Assembly (NCBI RefSeq): GCF_000423945.1
Contig: NZ_KE384114.1
Coordinates: 131,646 to 195,645 of the forward strand
DNA length: 64,000 nt
DNA from: Butyrivibrio sp. XPD2002
Lineage (GTDB): Bacteria > Bacillota > Clostridia > Lachnospirales > Lachnospiraceae
Direction of reading: 5' to 3'
Part shown: positions 34,203-43,319 of the stretch, piece by piece
Numbering within the stretch: position 1 is the stretch's first letter
Layout: the number at the start of each line of letters is the position of its first letter
Position numbers and translations under genes: made by a program
Notes under the pieces: generated by a model
What the model saw: the letters and a program-made list of their open reading frames with translations, nothing else
Told to the model about the DNA's origin: nothing
The model's database searches: none

Positions 34203-34571
34203 ATGTTAGGAGGATTATTTGGCCCCAAGGAAGTGGAGCAGGTCGTACATTTCGATTTGTTTCAGTCCGAGGACGGAAAAGCAAACAAGTACTTTACCAT
34301 CGCCTTTGATGCTAAGGTATTAGACAGAGATCTCAAGTGTGAGATTACCTGCTGGGAGGATCTTGATGGAGACAACCGTGCGGATTGTAAGCCCATCATG
34401 GATGCCCTGGACAGAGGGTTCCCTGATAGAACAATGCCGGTGTACTTTTACGTTAAGAACAACGATATAGTCGATTTTAATTTTGACATGAGTCTTCTGG
34501 TTGAACAGACAGGAGATGAAAGAGTAGAGAATATGGACTACGACTATAATTTCAAGGGTACTCAGTTTTGA
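34203..34571 (+). CDS. Hypothetical protein, 122 residues
   Basis: Start at 34203 with AGAGAGGTTTGG upstream. Soluble and acidic: GLFGPKEVEQVVHFDLFQSE, FTIAFDAKVLDRDLKCEITCWEDLDGD, then PVYFYVKNNDIVDFNFDMSLL. The alternation suggests a beta-sheet protein. I do not recognise it. Its last codons form the 5' arm of its own terminator. An in-frame upstream start at 34131 would extend into the family A half-site and is unlikely. Confidence 0.65.
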   Translation: MLGGLFGPKEVEQVVHFDLFQSEDGKANKYFTIAFDAKVLDRDLKCEITCWEDLDGDNRADCKPIMDALDRGFPDRTMPVYFYVKNNDIVDFNFDMSLLVEQTGDERVENMDYDYNFKGTQF

Positions 34572-34581
34572 GTACCTTTTT
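34557..34581 (+). terminator. Terminator overlapping the stop codon of the 34203 gene
   Basis: GGTACTC pairs with GAGTACC around AGTTTT, followed by TTTTT. The TGA stop sits at the loop/3' arm. Confidence 0.75.
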
Positions 34582-34661
34582 GTTATTGTTGCCGCAAATC
34601 TCTTGGTATAAAATGTATGAGTGTGCTTGCACAAAACAGATGTAGAGGAGTTACTTTTTCG

Positions 34662-35588
34662 ATGATATATGATAATGTACTTGAGGCAGTTGGACATACG
34701 CCCATGATAAGGCTTAACCGCATGGTTGATGCAGACAGTGCGCAGATACTGGTTAAGTTTGAAGGAACTAATATCGGCGGATCAATTAAGACAAGAACTG
34801 CCCTCAATATGATAAATGAAGCGGAGAAGGCCGGTCTTATAAAGGAAGATACAATTATCGTCGAGCCCACCAGCGGTAATCAGGGCATTGGCCTTGCGCT
34901 TGTAGGTGCGGTAAGAGGATATAAGACCAGAATAATCATGCCTGATTCTGTCAGCGAGGAGCGCAGGAAGCTCATAGAGCATTACGGCGCAGAGGTTGTG
35001 CTGATACATGATGATGGCGACATCGGAGCCTGCATCGATGAATGCCTGCAGACAGCGCTCAGAATGAGGGATGAGAATCCTAATGTCTTCGTACCGCAGC
35101 AGTTTGAGAATCCTGCTAACACTATGGCTCATAAAAATGGCACGGTGAAGGAGATTCTCGAGCAGGTGGACGGACCGATACATGGCTTCTGCTCAGGAAT
35201 TGGAACAGGCGGAACCCTCACAGGGATAGGTGAAGTCCTGAAGGAAGAATATCCTTTTATCAAGATATGGGCAGCAGAGCCTGAGAATGCAGCAATTCTT
35301 GCTGGAGGTAATGTTGGAACACATCTTCAGATGGGCATCGGAGACGGCATTATTCCTGAGATTTTGAACCAGACCATCTATGACGATATTTGTGTGGTGT
35401 CCGATAAAGAGGCCATTGAGACCTCCAAGAATCTTGCAAAGCTTGAAGGCCTTATGTGCGGAATCTCCAGCGGAACCAATGTGGCAGCAGCTATTAAGCT
35501 TGCTAAGAAGCTTGGCCCCGGGAAAACTGTGGTGACCATACTTCCCGACACTGCGGAGAGATATTTTTCCACACCATTATTTTCGTAG
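34662..35588 (+). CDS. cysK: Cysteine synthase (O-acetylserine sulfhydrylase)
   Basis: 308 residues from the ATG with AGAGGAG upstream. PLP-lysine in NIGGSIKTRTALNMI (canonical NPGGSVKDR, here with Thr for Asp), substrate loop PTSGNQGIGLA, phosphate-binding GIGTGGTLTG, and SSGTNVAAA at the end. Makes cysteine from O-acetylserine and sulfide; the substitutions near the lysine leave room for a related beta-replacing activity. Followed by a helicase gene after 13 bases, likely co-transcribed but functionally unrelated. Confidence 0.9.
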   Translation: MIYDNVLEAVGHTPMIRLNRMVDADSAQILVKFEGTNIGGSIKTRTALNMINEAEKAGLIKEDTIIVEPTSGNQGIGLALVGAVRGYKTRIIMPDSVSEERRKLIEHYGAEVVLIHDDGDIGACIDECLQTALRMRDENPNVFVPQQFENPANTMAHKNGTVKEILEQVDGPIHGFCSGIGTGGTLTGIGEVLKEEYPFIKIWAAEPENAAILAGGNVGTHLQMGIGDGIIPEILNQTIYDDICVVSDKEAIETSKNLAKLEGLMCGISSGTNVAAAIKLAKKLGPGKTVVTILPDTAERYFSTPLFS

Positions 35589-35601
35589 GAATTAGCAGGA
35601 C

Positions 35602-37548
35602 ATGAATTACAATGAGTTTTATGAAAGGTACTTATCGCATCTTAGCGATCAGCAGCTTGATGCGGTAAGGACCACCGAAGGACCGGTGCTTCTTCTGGCA
35701 GTTCCCGGAAGCGGCAAGACCACGGTCCTGGTGAACAGGCTTGGATATATGCTTTATTGTAAAGGGATAGATCCTCAGCATGTGCTCACGCTGACCTACA
35801 CCGTAGCCGCCACGAAGGATATGGCTGACAGGTTTAAATCAGTGTTCGGCGAGGATGTATCCTTTTTGCTGGAATTCAGGACCATAAACGGAATATGTGC
35901 CAAGATCATCCAGCATTACGGCAGGCTGATCGGGAAGAAGGCATACGACCTTGTGACCGATGAAAAGCTGATCGGCAAGATCCTCACCGACATTTTTATC
36001 AAGGTTAAAAAGGAATATCCCACGGAGAGCGACATAAAGGGAGTGAGAACCCTCATAACCTATTGCAAGAATATGCTGCTCACAAATGATGAGATAAAAA
36101 AGCTCGACAACGACATGGATATAGACATCCTTCCTGTATATGAGGCCTACAATGCGGAGCTCAAAAGGCGCGGGCTCATGGACTACGATGACCAGATGGT
36201 CTACGCCTACAGGATGCTCAAGGGCTCGCCGGAGCTCCTTAAGTTTTATCAGGATAAGTACAGATACATTTGCGTGGACGAGGCGCAGGATACTTCCAAG
36301 GTCCAGCACATGATAATAGGTCTTTTATCAGGAAAAGATGGCAACCTTTTCATGGTCGGTGATGAGGATCAGAGTATCTATGGCTTCAGGGCGGCATATC
36401 CTGAGGCGCTCCTTAATTTTGAAAAGGATCATCCCGGTGCGAAGGTCCTTATAATGGATCAGAACTTCAGATCAAATGCAGCGATAGTGTCTGCTGCTGA
36501 TGTTTTTGTAAGACATAACGATATGCGCCATGACAAGCACATGCAGGCGGCCCGGGGAAGAGATTCGGAGATTAACTACATCCAGCTAAACAGCAGGAGA
36601 AATCAGTACAATTATCTTGCTAAGGTTGCGGATGATGTGAAAAATCAGACGGCGGTGCTCTACAGGGATAACGAGAGCATCATTCCTCTTGTGGATATCC
36701 TTGAGAGGCAGGGCATTCCTTATCGCGTAAGGAATGCAGACATGGGATTTTTTACGCACAGAGTCGTGATGGATGTGGAGAGCATCCTGAAATTCTGCAT
36801 GGATCCTTATGATGAAGAGAACTTCATGAAGATATATTTTAAGTGCCAGACATATCTTAAGAAGACACAGGCGGAGAGACTGTGCAGACTTGCTGCAAGT
36901 TCGGACCTTCCGATTCTTGATGCGGTGGAGGAGACCGATATGCTGGGAGCCCATGTGAAGGCAAAGTGCAGGTCCCTCAGGACACACCTTTACAACATGA
37001 GGCATGAGACGCCTCTTAAGGCACTTAACAGGATTGAGCGCTTCATGGGATACGGCGAATATCTGGAGAATAATCATATCGATACGAATAAGCTTTTCAT
37101 TCTGAAAATGATTGCCGCTAATGAGGAGACCATAGGCGGCCTTATGAGAAGGCTTGATGATCTGCAGATTATTTTCAGGGATAAGGAGCCGGACTACAGG
37201 GCAAAGCTCATTCTTTCAACGATTCACTCCAGTAAGGGACTGGAGTATGACGAGGTTTATCTGATGGATGCCTGCGATGGAGTTTTCCCAAACAAGGTTA
37301 TCGGGAATAAGAAGTTCGCGGACAGGCAGGAGCTTCGGGAATTTGAGGAAGAGCGCAGGATATTCTATGTAGGAATGACGAGGGCAAGGAATAAACTTAA
37401 CATCCTTACCTACAATGATGAGGATTCGACTTTTGTTAAGGAGATATCTTCAGTTCCCGCGAAGGACAGGAAAAAAGAGCATAAGTCCGACAAGAATCGC
37501 CCCAAGGCCTCTGTTAAGAAGATGATAAGACCGAAATTTACGCGCTAA
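35602..37548 (+). CDS. UvrD/PcrA-like SF1A DNA helicase
   Basis: 648 residues. Motif I AVPGSGKTTVLVNR near residue 33, motif II VDEAQDTSKVQ, motif III GDEDQSIYGFRAA, motif IV MDQNFRSN, motif V STIHSSKGLEYDEVYLMD and motif VI RIFYVGMTRAR. It unwinds DNA 3' to 5' using ATP; a role in repair is likely. It is about 70-100 residues shorter than PcrA/UvrD, and the C-terminal tail is basic (KKEHKSDKNRPKASVKK). A family A-like string within the gene at about 37315 is coincidental. Confidence 0.9.
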   Translation: MNYNEFYERYLSHLSDQQLDAVRTTEGPVLLLAVPGSGKTTVLVNRLGYMLYCKGIDPQHVLTLTYTVAATKDMADRFKSVFGEDVSFLLEFRTINGICAKIIQHYGRLIGKKAYDLVTDEKLIGKILTDIFIKVKKEYPTESDIKGVRTLITYCKNMLLTNDEIKKLDNDMDIDILPVYEAYNAELKRRGLMDYDDQMVYAYRMLKGSPELLKFYQDKYRYICVDEAQDTSKVQHMIIGLLSGKDGNLFMVGDEDQSIYGFRAAYPEALLNFEKDHPGAKVLIMDQNFRSNAAIVSAADVFVRHNDMRHDKHMQAARGRDSEINYIQLNSRRNQYNYLAKVADDVKNQTAVLYRDNESIIPLVDILERQGIPYRVRNADMGFFTHRVVMDVESILKFCMDPYDEENFMKIYFKCQTYLKKTQAERLCRLAASSDLPILDAVEETDMLGAHVKAKCRSLRTHLYNMRHETPLKALNRIERFMGYGEYLENNHIDTNKLFILKMIAANEETIGGLMRRLDDLQIIFRDKEPDYRAKLILSTIHSSKGLEYDEVYLMDACDGVFPNKVIGNKKFADRQELREFEEERRIFYVGMTRARNKLNILTYNDEDSTFVKEISSVPAKDRKKEHKSDKNRPKASVKKMIRPKFTR

Positions 37549-37554
37549 AAGAGG

Positions 37555-37583
37555 TTTTAATCAGAGCTAAATTGCGGTATAAT
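37555..37583 (+). promoter_or_regulatory. Promoter ahead of the second c-di-GMP riboswitch
   Basis: TATAAT at 37578-37583; a poor -35 (TTTTAA, 37555-37560) 17 bases upstream. The leader begins GTGAGGGGACACAATTGAA, shared with the leaders at 8770 and 10330. Confidence 0.5.
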
Positions 37584-37614
37584 CATAATTTGTGAGGGGA
37601 CACAATTGAATGTA

Positions 37615-37695
37615 CGTTGGGGGCAAACATACAGTGATGTATGGACGCAAAGTTGTAAATCTTTTGGGGAATGATTTATTAAAGATGGTTTGACT
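37615..37695 (+). promoter_or_regulatory. c-di-GMP-I (GEMM-I) riboswitch aptamer, second copy
   Basis: GGGGGCAAAC, stem CATACA-GTGA-TGTATG, GACGCAAAG, then AAATCTTTTGGGG and AAAGATGGTTTGACTGC: nearly identical to 10427-10497. The extra AT hairpin that precedes the 10420 aptamer is missing here. It is followed by a terminator and then the 37833 gene. Confidence 0.8.
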
Positions 37696-37737
37696 GCAAA
37701 CAGTGACGGAGAGATTCGTTACTATTTGCAGTTTTTT
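37693..37737 (+). terminator. Riboswitch terminator of the 37833 gene
   Basis: ACTGCAAA (37693-37700) pairs with TTTGCAGT (37725-37732), extended by inner AGT/ACT and CG pairs, followed by TTTTTT. Confidence 0.8.
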
Positions 37738-37832
37738 ATTCTATAATATTGTCTTAAATTCTGGAAGTTTCTTTGCTATCCGGTCTGTTCTGATCGCTGT
37801 ATTCCCGAAAAAAGGAGAGGAGAGCTATACAC

Positions 37833-38765
37833 ATGGAAGAGAGAAAAAAGTATGCGAAAGAAATTCAGAAGATGTTCGACAAGAGGCTGACACCTTTACT
37901 TCTGATACTTGGAGGTATTCTTTTGGTAGGACTTGCCGGATGCCTGATACCCAATATCGTGGTTAAGATCATAGGCTTTATTGTACTTGCCGTCATCTAC
38001 TTTGTTGTTATGGGAGCGGCTGACCGCCTCGAGTATGGTAAGAAGATCATGTACTGCCGTGCACTTGTAGGCAAGGAAATATCTGATGATCCGGTAAGCG
38101 AAGGACTTGAGAGAGTAAGAACCTTCGGCAGAAGAAACCTTAAGAGATACAGAAGAGAGTGTGGCCGAGTTTTCTATACAGTAGGCAGAGGCGCATTGAC
38201 AGTTGGTGACATGATGGATCAGGTTCCTTACCTTAACAAGCTGTCACACGTATATAAGAAGCTCGTTAAAAGACTCATCGAGAATTCTTCAAAGATCCTT
38301 ATCACCTATCAGCTTGGCTGCTATGATGAGGCAGACCAGGAGCAGTTCTATGATCTTGTAACTTACTTTGTACAGGATGGTAAGAACTTCCTTCTTAAGA
38401 CAGTTAAGTCTGAGTTCAAGGATTTCATCAAGAGTGAGGTCAGCTGGATCATTATGCTTCCTGCGCTTCTTGCATTTGCATTTACAAAGAACTATCTTTT
38501 CGCCATCATCGCACTGGTAATCATGATAGTTAGCATAGTGCTTTCATACAACGAGGATGACTTCGAGATCCTTTGCGATTACATCGAGTATGTTGATACA
38601 CATGAGCTCAACGTTGATCTTAAGAACAAGCTTGTAGTTGGAATGAAGACAGGTAACACAATCCTTGACTTCACTAAGATATACAATAATCCCACAGACT
38701 ACAACATGCGCAGAGCAGTTAACGGTGCCGAGGACCTCATGGGTAATATCGAGAACAGACTCTGA
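37833..38765 (+). CDS. Unknown membrane protein under a c-di-GMP riboswitch
   Basis: 310 residues; strong ribosome site AAAGGAGAGGAG. Hydrophobic segments at about 20-42, 45-66 and a pair near 205-245 (SWIIMLPALLAFAFTKNYLF, IIALVIMIVSIVLSY). Between them is a basic cytoplasmic stretch (GLERVRTFGRRNLKRYRRECGRVF) and a helical region (KLVKRLIENSSKILITY); the C-terminus is soluble. No domain recognised. The riboswitch directly in front makes it a candidate c-di-GMP target for envelope or motility functions. Confidence 0.8.
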   Translation: MEERKKYAKEIQKMFDKRLTPLLLILGGILLVGLAGCLIPNIVVKIIGFIVLAVIYFVVMGAADRLEYGKKIMYCRALVGKEISDDPVSEGLERVRTFGRRNLKRYRRECGRVFYTVGRGALTVGDMMDQVPYLNKLSHVYKKLVKRLIENSSKILITYQLGCYDEADQEQFYDLVTYFVQDGKNFLLKTVKSEFKDFIKSEVSWIIMLPALLAFAFTKNYLFAIIALVIMIVSIVLSYNEDDFEILCDYIEYVDTHELNVDLKNKLVVGMKTGNTILDFTKIYNNPTDYNMRRAVNGAEDLMGNIENRL

Positions 38766-38866
38766 TTTTTTGAGGAAAATTTGGGAAATTAAAACAGTCT
38801 ATTTTGCGTCATCATATATTTAATAAACCGTTGATGAGCTTTATAGTTTAGTTATGAAAAGCAGAT

Positions 38867-38902
38867 AAAAACTCTATATATGCATGCATAGAGATTTTTA
38901 TA
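38867..38902 (+). terminator. Terminator-like hairpin before the Fn3 gene
   Basis: AAAAACTCTAT pairs with ATAGAGATTTTT around ATATGCATGC. It may stop the 37833 transcript or attenuate the next gene 25 bases later. Confidence 0.5.
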
Positions 38903-38926
38903 AAAAACAAGAGAGGAATGAAAAAA

Positions 38927-39961
38927 GTGAAGAGAAAAGTTTTTACAAGAATCGCTGCAGCAGTTCTTTCAACTGCTATAGCACTCGGGGGAGTTTTTGT
39001 GGCACCGCAGACAGCACAGACTGTACATGCTAAGAGTGCTGAGATCAAACAGGTTAATCCCAGCCAGACATCAATTACAGTTAACTGGACAAAGTATTCT
39101 GAGGTTTCAGACACAAAAATCAATAAGATGCACATTGGTATCGCTACAACTTTGGAAGGCGCAAGAGCCATGACAAAGGCTAAGAAAATTTCAATCGATC
39201 CTAATTCAACATCTTACACATTTAATAACCTTACACCCGGAAGCCGTTATTATGTAAATATTACTGTTGATTACAGAAAGTATGGTCTTGATTGGGATGA
39301 TTACGGATATTTATGTGATCCCTTCTACACAACACCTGCTAAATCATCAGCACCTTTCCAGACACATAACTGGAGAAATCTTGGAAGCTTCAGCTTTGAC
39401 TGGGCAGAGATGCCTGATGTTTCAGGATATGAGTACGAGGTATATGAAGGCAATACCCTTGTAAAGAATGATGACACAGGTACCGGCGTATTCCGCGGAG
39501 GCAGCTTTGGAGATGCTAAGGATAAGAAGAAGTACTATGTTCAGGTAAGAGCCTTCACAGAGATTAACGATGTAAAGTATTACGGAGACTGGTCTGACCA
39601 GACTCAGCTTCTTGTAAACTCTGAGATCAAAAGAACCAAGAAGGGCTACGATGTTAAGATCAAGAAGGGCAAGCTCAATGTAAGCTGGATGAAGACAAAG
39701 GGCGCAGATGGATACATCGTATATGTTTCTACACAGGAGAAAGTCGGATATAAAGCATACAAGATTAAGGGCGGCAAAAAGAAGTCTGCTGTTGTAAAGA
39801 AGTTTAACGGTAGCAAGTTCAAGAAGAACATGGGCTATTATGTAGCTGTAATGCCTTACAAAAAGATGGGTGACAGAATCGTTTACGGTACCATCGGTGG
39901 TAAGGTTTATGTAAAAGGAAAGATCACAAGATATTGCCAGACTGACGAGCTTGGAAACTAA
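38927..39961 (+). CDS. Secreted fibronectin type III-like protein
   Basis: 344 residues from the GTG at 38927, which is 10 bases from GAGAGG; the ATG at 38918 is only one base from it. Signal peptide (FTRIAAAVLSTAIALGGVFV, cleavage near VHA). Two or three Fn3-like modules: one with ITVNWTKYSEVSD and GSRYYVNITVDY, one with FSFDWAEMPDVSGYEYEVYEG and KKYYVQVRAFTE, and one lysine-rich ending with GKLNVSWMKTKGADGYIVYVS. No anchor motif. Likely an extracellular binding or matrix protein, located between the c-di-GMP riboswitch gene and the cyclase. Confidence 0.8.
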   Translation: MKRKVFTRIAAAVLSTAIALGGVFVAPQTAQTVHAKSAEIKQVNPSQTSITVNWTKYSEVSDTKINKMHIGIATTLEGARAMTKAKKISIDPNSTSYTFNNLTPGSRYYVNITVDYRKYGLDWDDYGYLCDPFYTTPAKSSAPFQTHNWRNLGSFSFDWAEMPDVSGYEYEVYEGNTLVKNDDTGTGVFRGGSFGDAKDKKKYYVQVRAFTEINDVKYYGDWSDQTQLLVNSEIKRTKKGYDVKIKKGKLNVSWMKTKGADGYIVYVSTQEKVGYKAYKIKGGKKKSAVVKKFNGSKFKKNMGYYVAVMPYKKMGDRIVYGTIGGKVYVKGKITRYCQTDELGN

Positions 39962-39980
39962 ATAATAACGTGCATTATTC

Positions 39981-40008
39981 AGCCACACCGCGAGGTGTGG
40001 CTGTTTTT
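39981..40008 (+). terminator. Terminator of the Fn3 gene
   Basis: AGCCACACC-GCGA-GGTGTGGCT, a perfect 9-bp stem with GNRA loop, then GTTTTTATTTT. Confidence 0.9.
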
Positions 40009-40084
40009 ATTTTAGCTATGAAGAATGTTATAATTGTTATAAAATAAAAGGTAACACAATCGTTTTTTTATGAGGGCCACAAAT

Positions 40085-41869
40085 ATGAAACAGATACTTG
40101 TGGAATTAAAGGATAGGCCTGAACTGTTTGTTCAGATAGAAGGAATACTTTCTGCCTGGAAATCCGGAAATTACAAGCAGATGCTTCTCCACATATACAG
40201 CGGACTCGAAGGCGAGAAGTTCACGGAATACGTTGCGAAAACACTCAGCATAATATTTCCGGAGGCGGATATTGTAGGTACAATGTCAGCAGGAGAGATC
40301 ATGGAAGGACACCTCATGAACAGAGGTATCCTTATTGGTGCGCTTTTCTTTGAGAGCACCAATGTTGAGGTGTTCCGCTATGACAATGTGAAGGGCAATG
40401 AAAGGGCTGTAGGCAGGCAGATCTGTCAGCAGCTTGACAGCATCCCGGGTATCAAGGCAGCTGAGTTTTTGCTTCCCGGAACTGAGTTTGAGACAAAACC
40501 ACTATTCGACGAGATCGATGAATGTGATAAGGATATACATATTTTCGGTGGATATTCAGGCGGACATATGCTGAATTCCCCGGTTCATTACGTGTTCGAT
40601 GCCAAAGGTATCACCTATGATTCCATACTGGTCACAACCTTTGCGGGTGATGATTTTCATGTGGATGTGGACAAGGTCATAGGATGGGAGCCTCTGGGTG
40701 TTCCCTTCAGGGTCACCAAGGCTGACGGTCACAAGCTGGTAGAGCTTAATGGAAGACATGCTTCCGAGATATATGAAAAGTTCCTGCAGATCGACAGAAA
40801 GGTCCACGACAATGCGATGGAGGGCTATACCTTCCCGCTCCTTGCCGAGTACAAGGGAGAGCAGTGGCTAAGAAGTGCCATTCATATAGAAGAGGATGGC
40901 TCACTTAATATGCACGGTACCATTATGGAGGGCATGGATATTCAGCTGTCCTACGGCAATCCTGCGACGATTGTCAGCCAGGTAAACGATAGACTTAAGA
41001 GAGTCCGTGCGTTTAAGCCACAGGCGGTTCTTCTGTATTCATGTATTGTCCGTAAGGCTTTCTGGGAGCGCTATGTAGATATGGAGCTTGAGCCATTTGC
41101 GCAGCTTTGCTCCACCTCCGGGTTTTACACCTGGGGCGAGCTGATCAGGAACTGTGAAACCGGAGAGATTGTTGAGCATAATGTAACACAGCTTTCCATC
41201 GCAATGAGAGAGGGAGAGCCTTCCTCGGCAGAGCTTCCTGATGTACTTGTTGATGACTCCGTTTTGCGCGGACCTGCGGCTCAGATGCGAAGACTGACAA
41301 GTCTTGTTTACACCACCATGGAGGATCTGCAGAAGGCTCAGAGTGACCTTCGCGTTCTGAATGAGAAGCTAAGACTCATGGCAGAGACTGATGCCCTGAC
41401 AGGGCTTATTAACAGAGGAAAAACGGAAGAGGCGATAAATAACCTTCTTCAGGAGTCTGCTACGAAGAATACATCGGTCAGTCTCCTGATGATAGATATC
41501 GACCACTTCAAGAGCGTAAATGACAATTACAGCCATGAAATCGGCGATGTGGTACTTAAGGAGACGGCAGCTATTTTGAAGGAAGCCGCTCATGAGCACC
41601 GGGACGGAAGAGCCGGACGTTGGGGAGGCGAGGAGTTCTTTGTAATTCTTCCTCTCGTGGAGAATGAAGAGGCCATGGAGATAGCCGAGTCCCTAAGAAA
41701 AAGGGTTGAGGATCATGTCTTCCCTGAGGTGGGACATCTCACCATAAGTATGGGGGTTATCACTATTAAGGGTGATGTGCAGGGTAAGGACATTTTCCTG
41801 TGCGTTGATAAAGCACTTTATGAAGCCAAGGAAAGCGGCAGAAACCGCATAGTAAGAGCTGAGATTTGA
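40085..41869 (+). CDS. FIST-domain diguanylate cyclase
   Basis: 594 residues from the ATG with GAGGG upstream (an ATG at 40070 overlaps that site). FIST_N and FIST_C sensory domains span about 20-385 (FPEADIVGTMSAGEIMEGHL, HIFGGYSGGHMLNS, CSTSGFYTWGELIRN), then a coiled coil (LQKAQSDLRVLNEKLRL) and a GGDEF domain (about 425-590) with LMIDIDHFKSVND and RWGGEEFF. The metal-binding Asp residues and GGEEF are intact, so it should make c-di-GMP; the RxxD inhibitory site is missing. FIST domains sense small ligands such as amino acids. Soluble, with no membrane segment. It is the best candidate for supplying the riboswitch ligand. Confidence 0.9.
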   Translation: MKQILVELKDRPELFVQIEGILSAWKSGNYKQMLLHIYSGLEGEKFTEYVAKTLSIIFPEADIVGTMSAGEIMEGHLMNRGILIGALFFESTNVEVFRYDNVKGNERAVGRQICQQLDSIPGIKAAEFLLPGTEFETKPLFDEIDECDKDIHIFGGYSGGHMLNSPVHYVFDAKGITYDSILVTTFAGDDFHVDVDKVIGWEPLGVPFRVTKADGHKLVELNGRHASEIYEKFLQIDRKVHDNAMEGYTFPLLAEYKGEQWLRSAIHIEEDGSLNMHGTIMEGMDIQLSYGNPATIVSQVNDRLKRVRAFKPQAVLLYSCIVRKAFWERYVDMELEPFAQLCSTSGFYTWGELIRNCETGEIVEHNVTQLSIAMREGEPSSAELPDVLVDDSVLRGPAAQMRRLTSLVYTTMEDLQKAQSDLRVLNEKLRLMAETDALTGLINRGKTEEAINNLLQESATKNTSVSLLMIDIDHFKSVNDNYSHEIGDVVLKETAAILKEAAHEHRDGRAGRWGGEEFFVILPLVENEEAMEIAESLRKRVEDHVFPEVGHLTISMGVITIKGDVQGKDIFLCVDKALYEAKESGRNRIVRAEI

Positions 41870-41915
41870 GAGTGTGAGTTTTAGTTTTTGGATATGAGAT
41901 TTTGGTAAAATGAAA

Positions 41916-41955
41916 AGAAGTCTGCTCCTTTGAATGTGGAGCAGGCTTCTGTTTA
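41916..41955. terminator. Bidirectional terminator between the cyclase and ygjV-like genes
   Basis: AGAAGTCTGCTCC pairs with GGAGCAGGCTTCT (one mismatch/G-U) around TTTGAATGT, between two convergent genes; AAAA before and GTTT after give weak tails on both strands. Confidence 0.65.
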
Positions 41956-41986
41956 GTTTCATGAAAAATCGATTTGTGTTTTCGGA

Positions 41987-42592
41987 TTATAAGATTCTCT
42001 CGTAATGATCGCCCTTTTCAACAAAGCCAGTCTTTGCAAGATAAGCCTTGTGATTTTCATCTGAACCCTTGTAGACTAGCTTGTCGATACCCTCGTGAAC
42101 CAGGTTGGCCATAAGAAATGCACCGATTGAGAAATCGCGGTACTGAGGCACTGAGTAGTCGAGCTTGATATCCAGGGTGTGTTCCTTTAAGTTACCAAGC
42201 ATGATTCCCACAGGCTTACCCTCGTGGCAAACCACGAAGCCGGCGTTGACCTTGCTGAAGTCCATTGAGATACCGGGGAAGCATTTGGCGATGTCATCCT
42301 TGTTGCGGTCGATGGTGTACCTGGTCAGACCGTCGTCACCCGAAACCCTTACAAGATCGTAGTTCTTCTCGGTGTTAAGCATCTTGCCCAGATAGTAGAC
42401 ATTGATGGCAACCAGAGCTACGTTCATAATAACCGTGGGATATGCGTTGATAAGAATACCGTAGATAACGCAGAACAAGCTGCCGATAGTATTTACAATT
42501 CTCAGCTTGTACACTGACACCATCATAAATGACAGAAGTACAAGAGCAGAACCGATGTAACCGATGATTTCAAAGATAGTAGCTGTACTCAC
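41987..42592 (-). CDS. YgjV-like membrane protein fused to a GNAT-like domain
   Basis: 201 residues. Residues 1-80 have three or four hydrophobic segments (EIIGYIGSALVLLSFMMVSV, IVNTIGSLFCVIYGILIN, VIMNVALVAINVYYLGKML) matching the YgjV family. The remaining 120 residues are soluble with a GNAT-like look (GKPVGIMLGNLKEHTLD, then SIGAFLMANLVHEGIDKLVYKG and YLAKTGFVEKGDHYERIL). This two-part layout is common in Clostridia. Function unknown. Transcribed opposite to the cyclase, behind the same bidirectional terminator. Confidence 0.8.
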   Translation of the reverse strand: MSTATIFEIIGYIGSALVLLSFMMVSVYKLRIVNTIGSLFCVIYGILINAYPTVIMNVALVAINVYYLGKMLNTEKNYDLVRVSGDDGLTRYTIDRNKDDIAKCFPGISMDFSKVNAGFVVCHEGKPVGIMLGNLKEHTLDIKLDYSVPQYRDFSIGAFLMANLVHEGIDKLVYKGSDENHKAYLAKTGFVEKGDHYERIL

Positions 42593-42650
42593 TTGGAATC
42601 CCCTCCTTTGTCTGTTAACAGCATAAGAAAATGTATATCTTTATATTAAA

Positions 42651-43145
42651 TCATAAAAGGATTTTTAGCAATTCATCTGCGATAAGGTCTGACACAATCA
42701 GCTTGTACTCATGCCTTGATGGAGCGGAAGGAAGTGTGAAGCTGAAGGTGCGGCTTATATCTGAAAAGATTATGCCAAGGTGTACCTCGCCCGGAACACT
42801 GTCGGCATTTTCAGGGTCGGTGTTTCCAAGGGTGCCGGTCACTCCAAGGCCGATGTCAGCGCCGTAGGAATCCATGCAGGCTTTTGCCATTGATAGGGCG
42901 GTTTCCCTGGAATAGACACCGTTTTTCTCGATGATATCTGCAGGAACTCCCTGCTTTATCTTGGCCTCGTTGGAGTAGGTTATGTATGCGCCCTTCATGA
43001 TCGCAGAGGAGCCTTCCGTATCCGTAAGAAAATTTGCAACCATTCCGGCGGTGCAGCTTTCCATTGTACTTATGGTAAGTTTCTCTTTTATAAGATGTTT
43101 CGTAATTCGCTCGTATTTTTGTATTACATCAGTTTCGTTGATCAT
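42651..43145 (-). CDS. CinA-type nicotinamide-nucleotide amidohydrolase
   Basis: 164 residues from the ATG with CAGGAAA upstream; a start seven codons earlier has no ribosome site. Single-domain CinA C-terminal family (PncC type): STMESCTAGMVANFLTD (catalytic Ser in ESCTAG), GAYITYSNEAKIKQG, SRETALSMAKA, GVTGTLGNTDPENA with the canonical GITG reading GVTG. It deamidates NMN to NaMN in NAD salvage. The N-terminal competence-damage domain is not present, as in many stand-alone forms. Confidence 0.88.
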   Translation of the reverse strand: MINETDVIQKYERITKHLIKEKLTISTMESCTAGMVANFLTDTEGSSAIMKGAYITYSNEAKIKQGVPADIIEKNGVYSRETALSMAKACMDSYGADIGLGVTGTLGNTDPENADSVPGEVHLGIIFSDISRTFSFTLPSAPSRHEYKLIVSDLIADELLKILL

Positions 43146-43319
43146 TGATTTTTCCTGCCCGAACATAAGTATTTTTCAAAAACATCATAACAATAGTGTT
43201 TGCATAAAACAATTTAGTGTGATAAAGTGGTAGAGAATGAAACTGTTTTTCTTATCAAAAGTGAAAATTTAATTGTATTGAATTTAATGTGGATATTAAT
43301 TTTTTAACAGGAGGCTATT

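Noticed and set aside
37310..37330. Family A core inside the helicase gene
   Set aside because: Only GTTCGCGGACA matches, it is in a conserved coding stretch, and no partner end is near.
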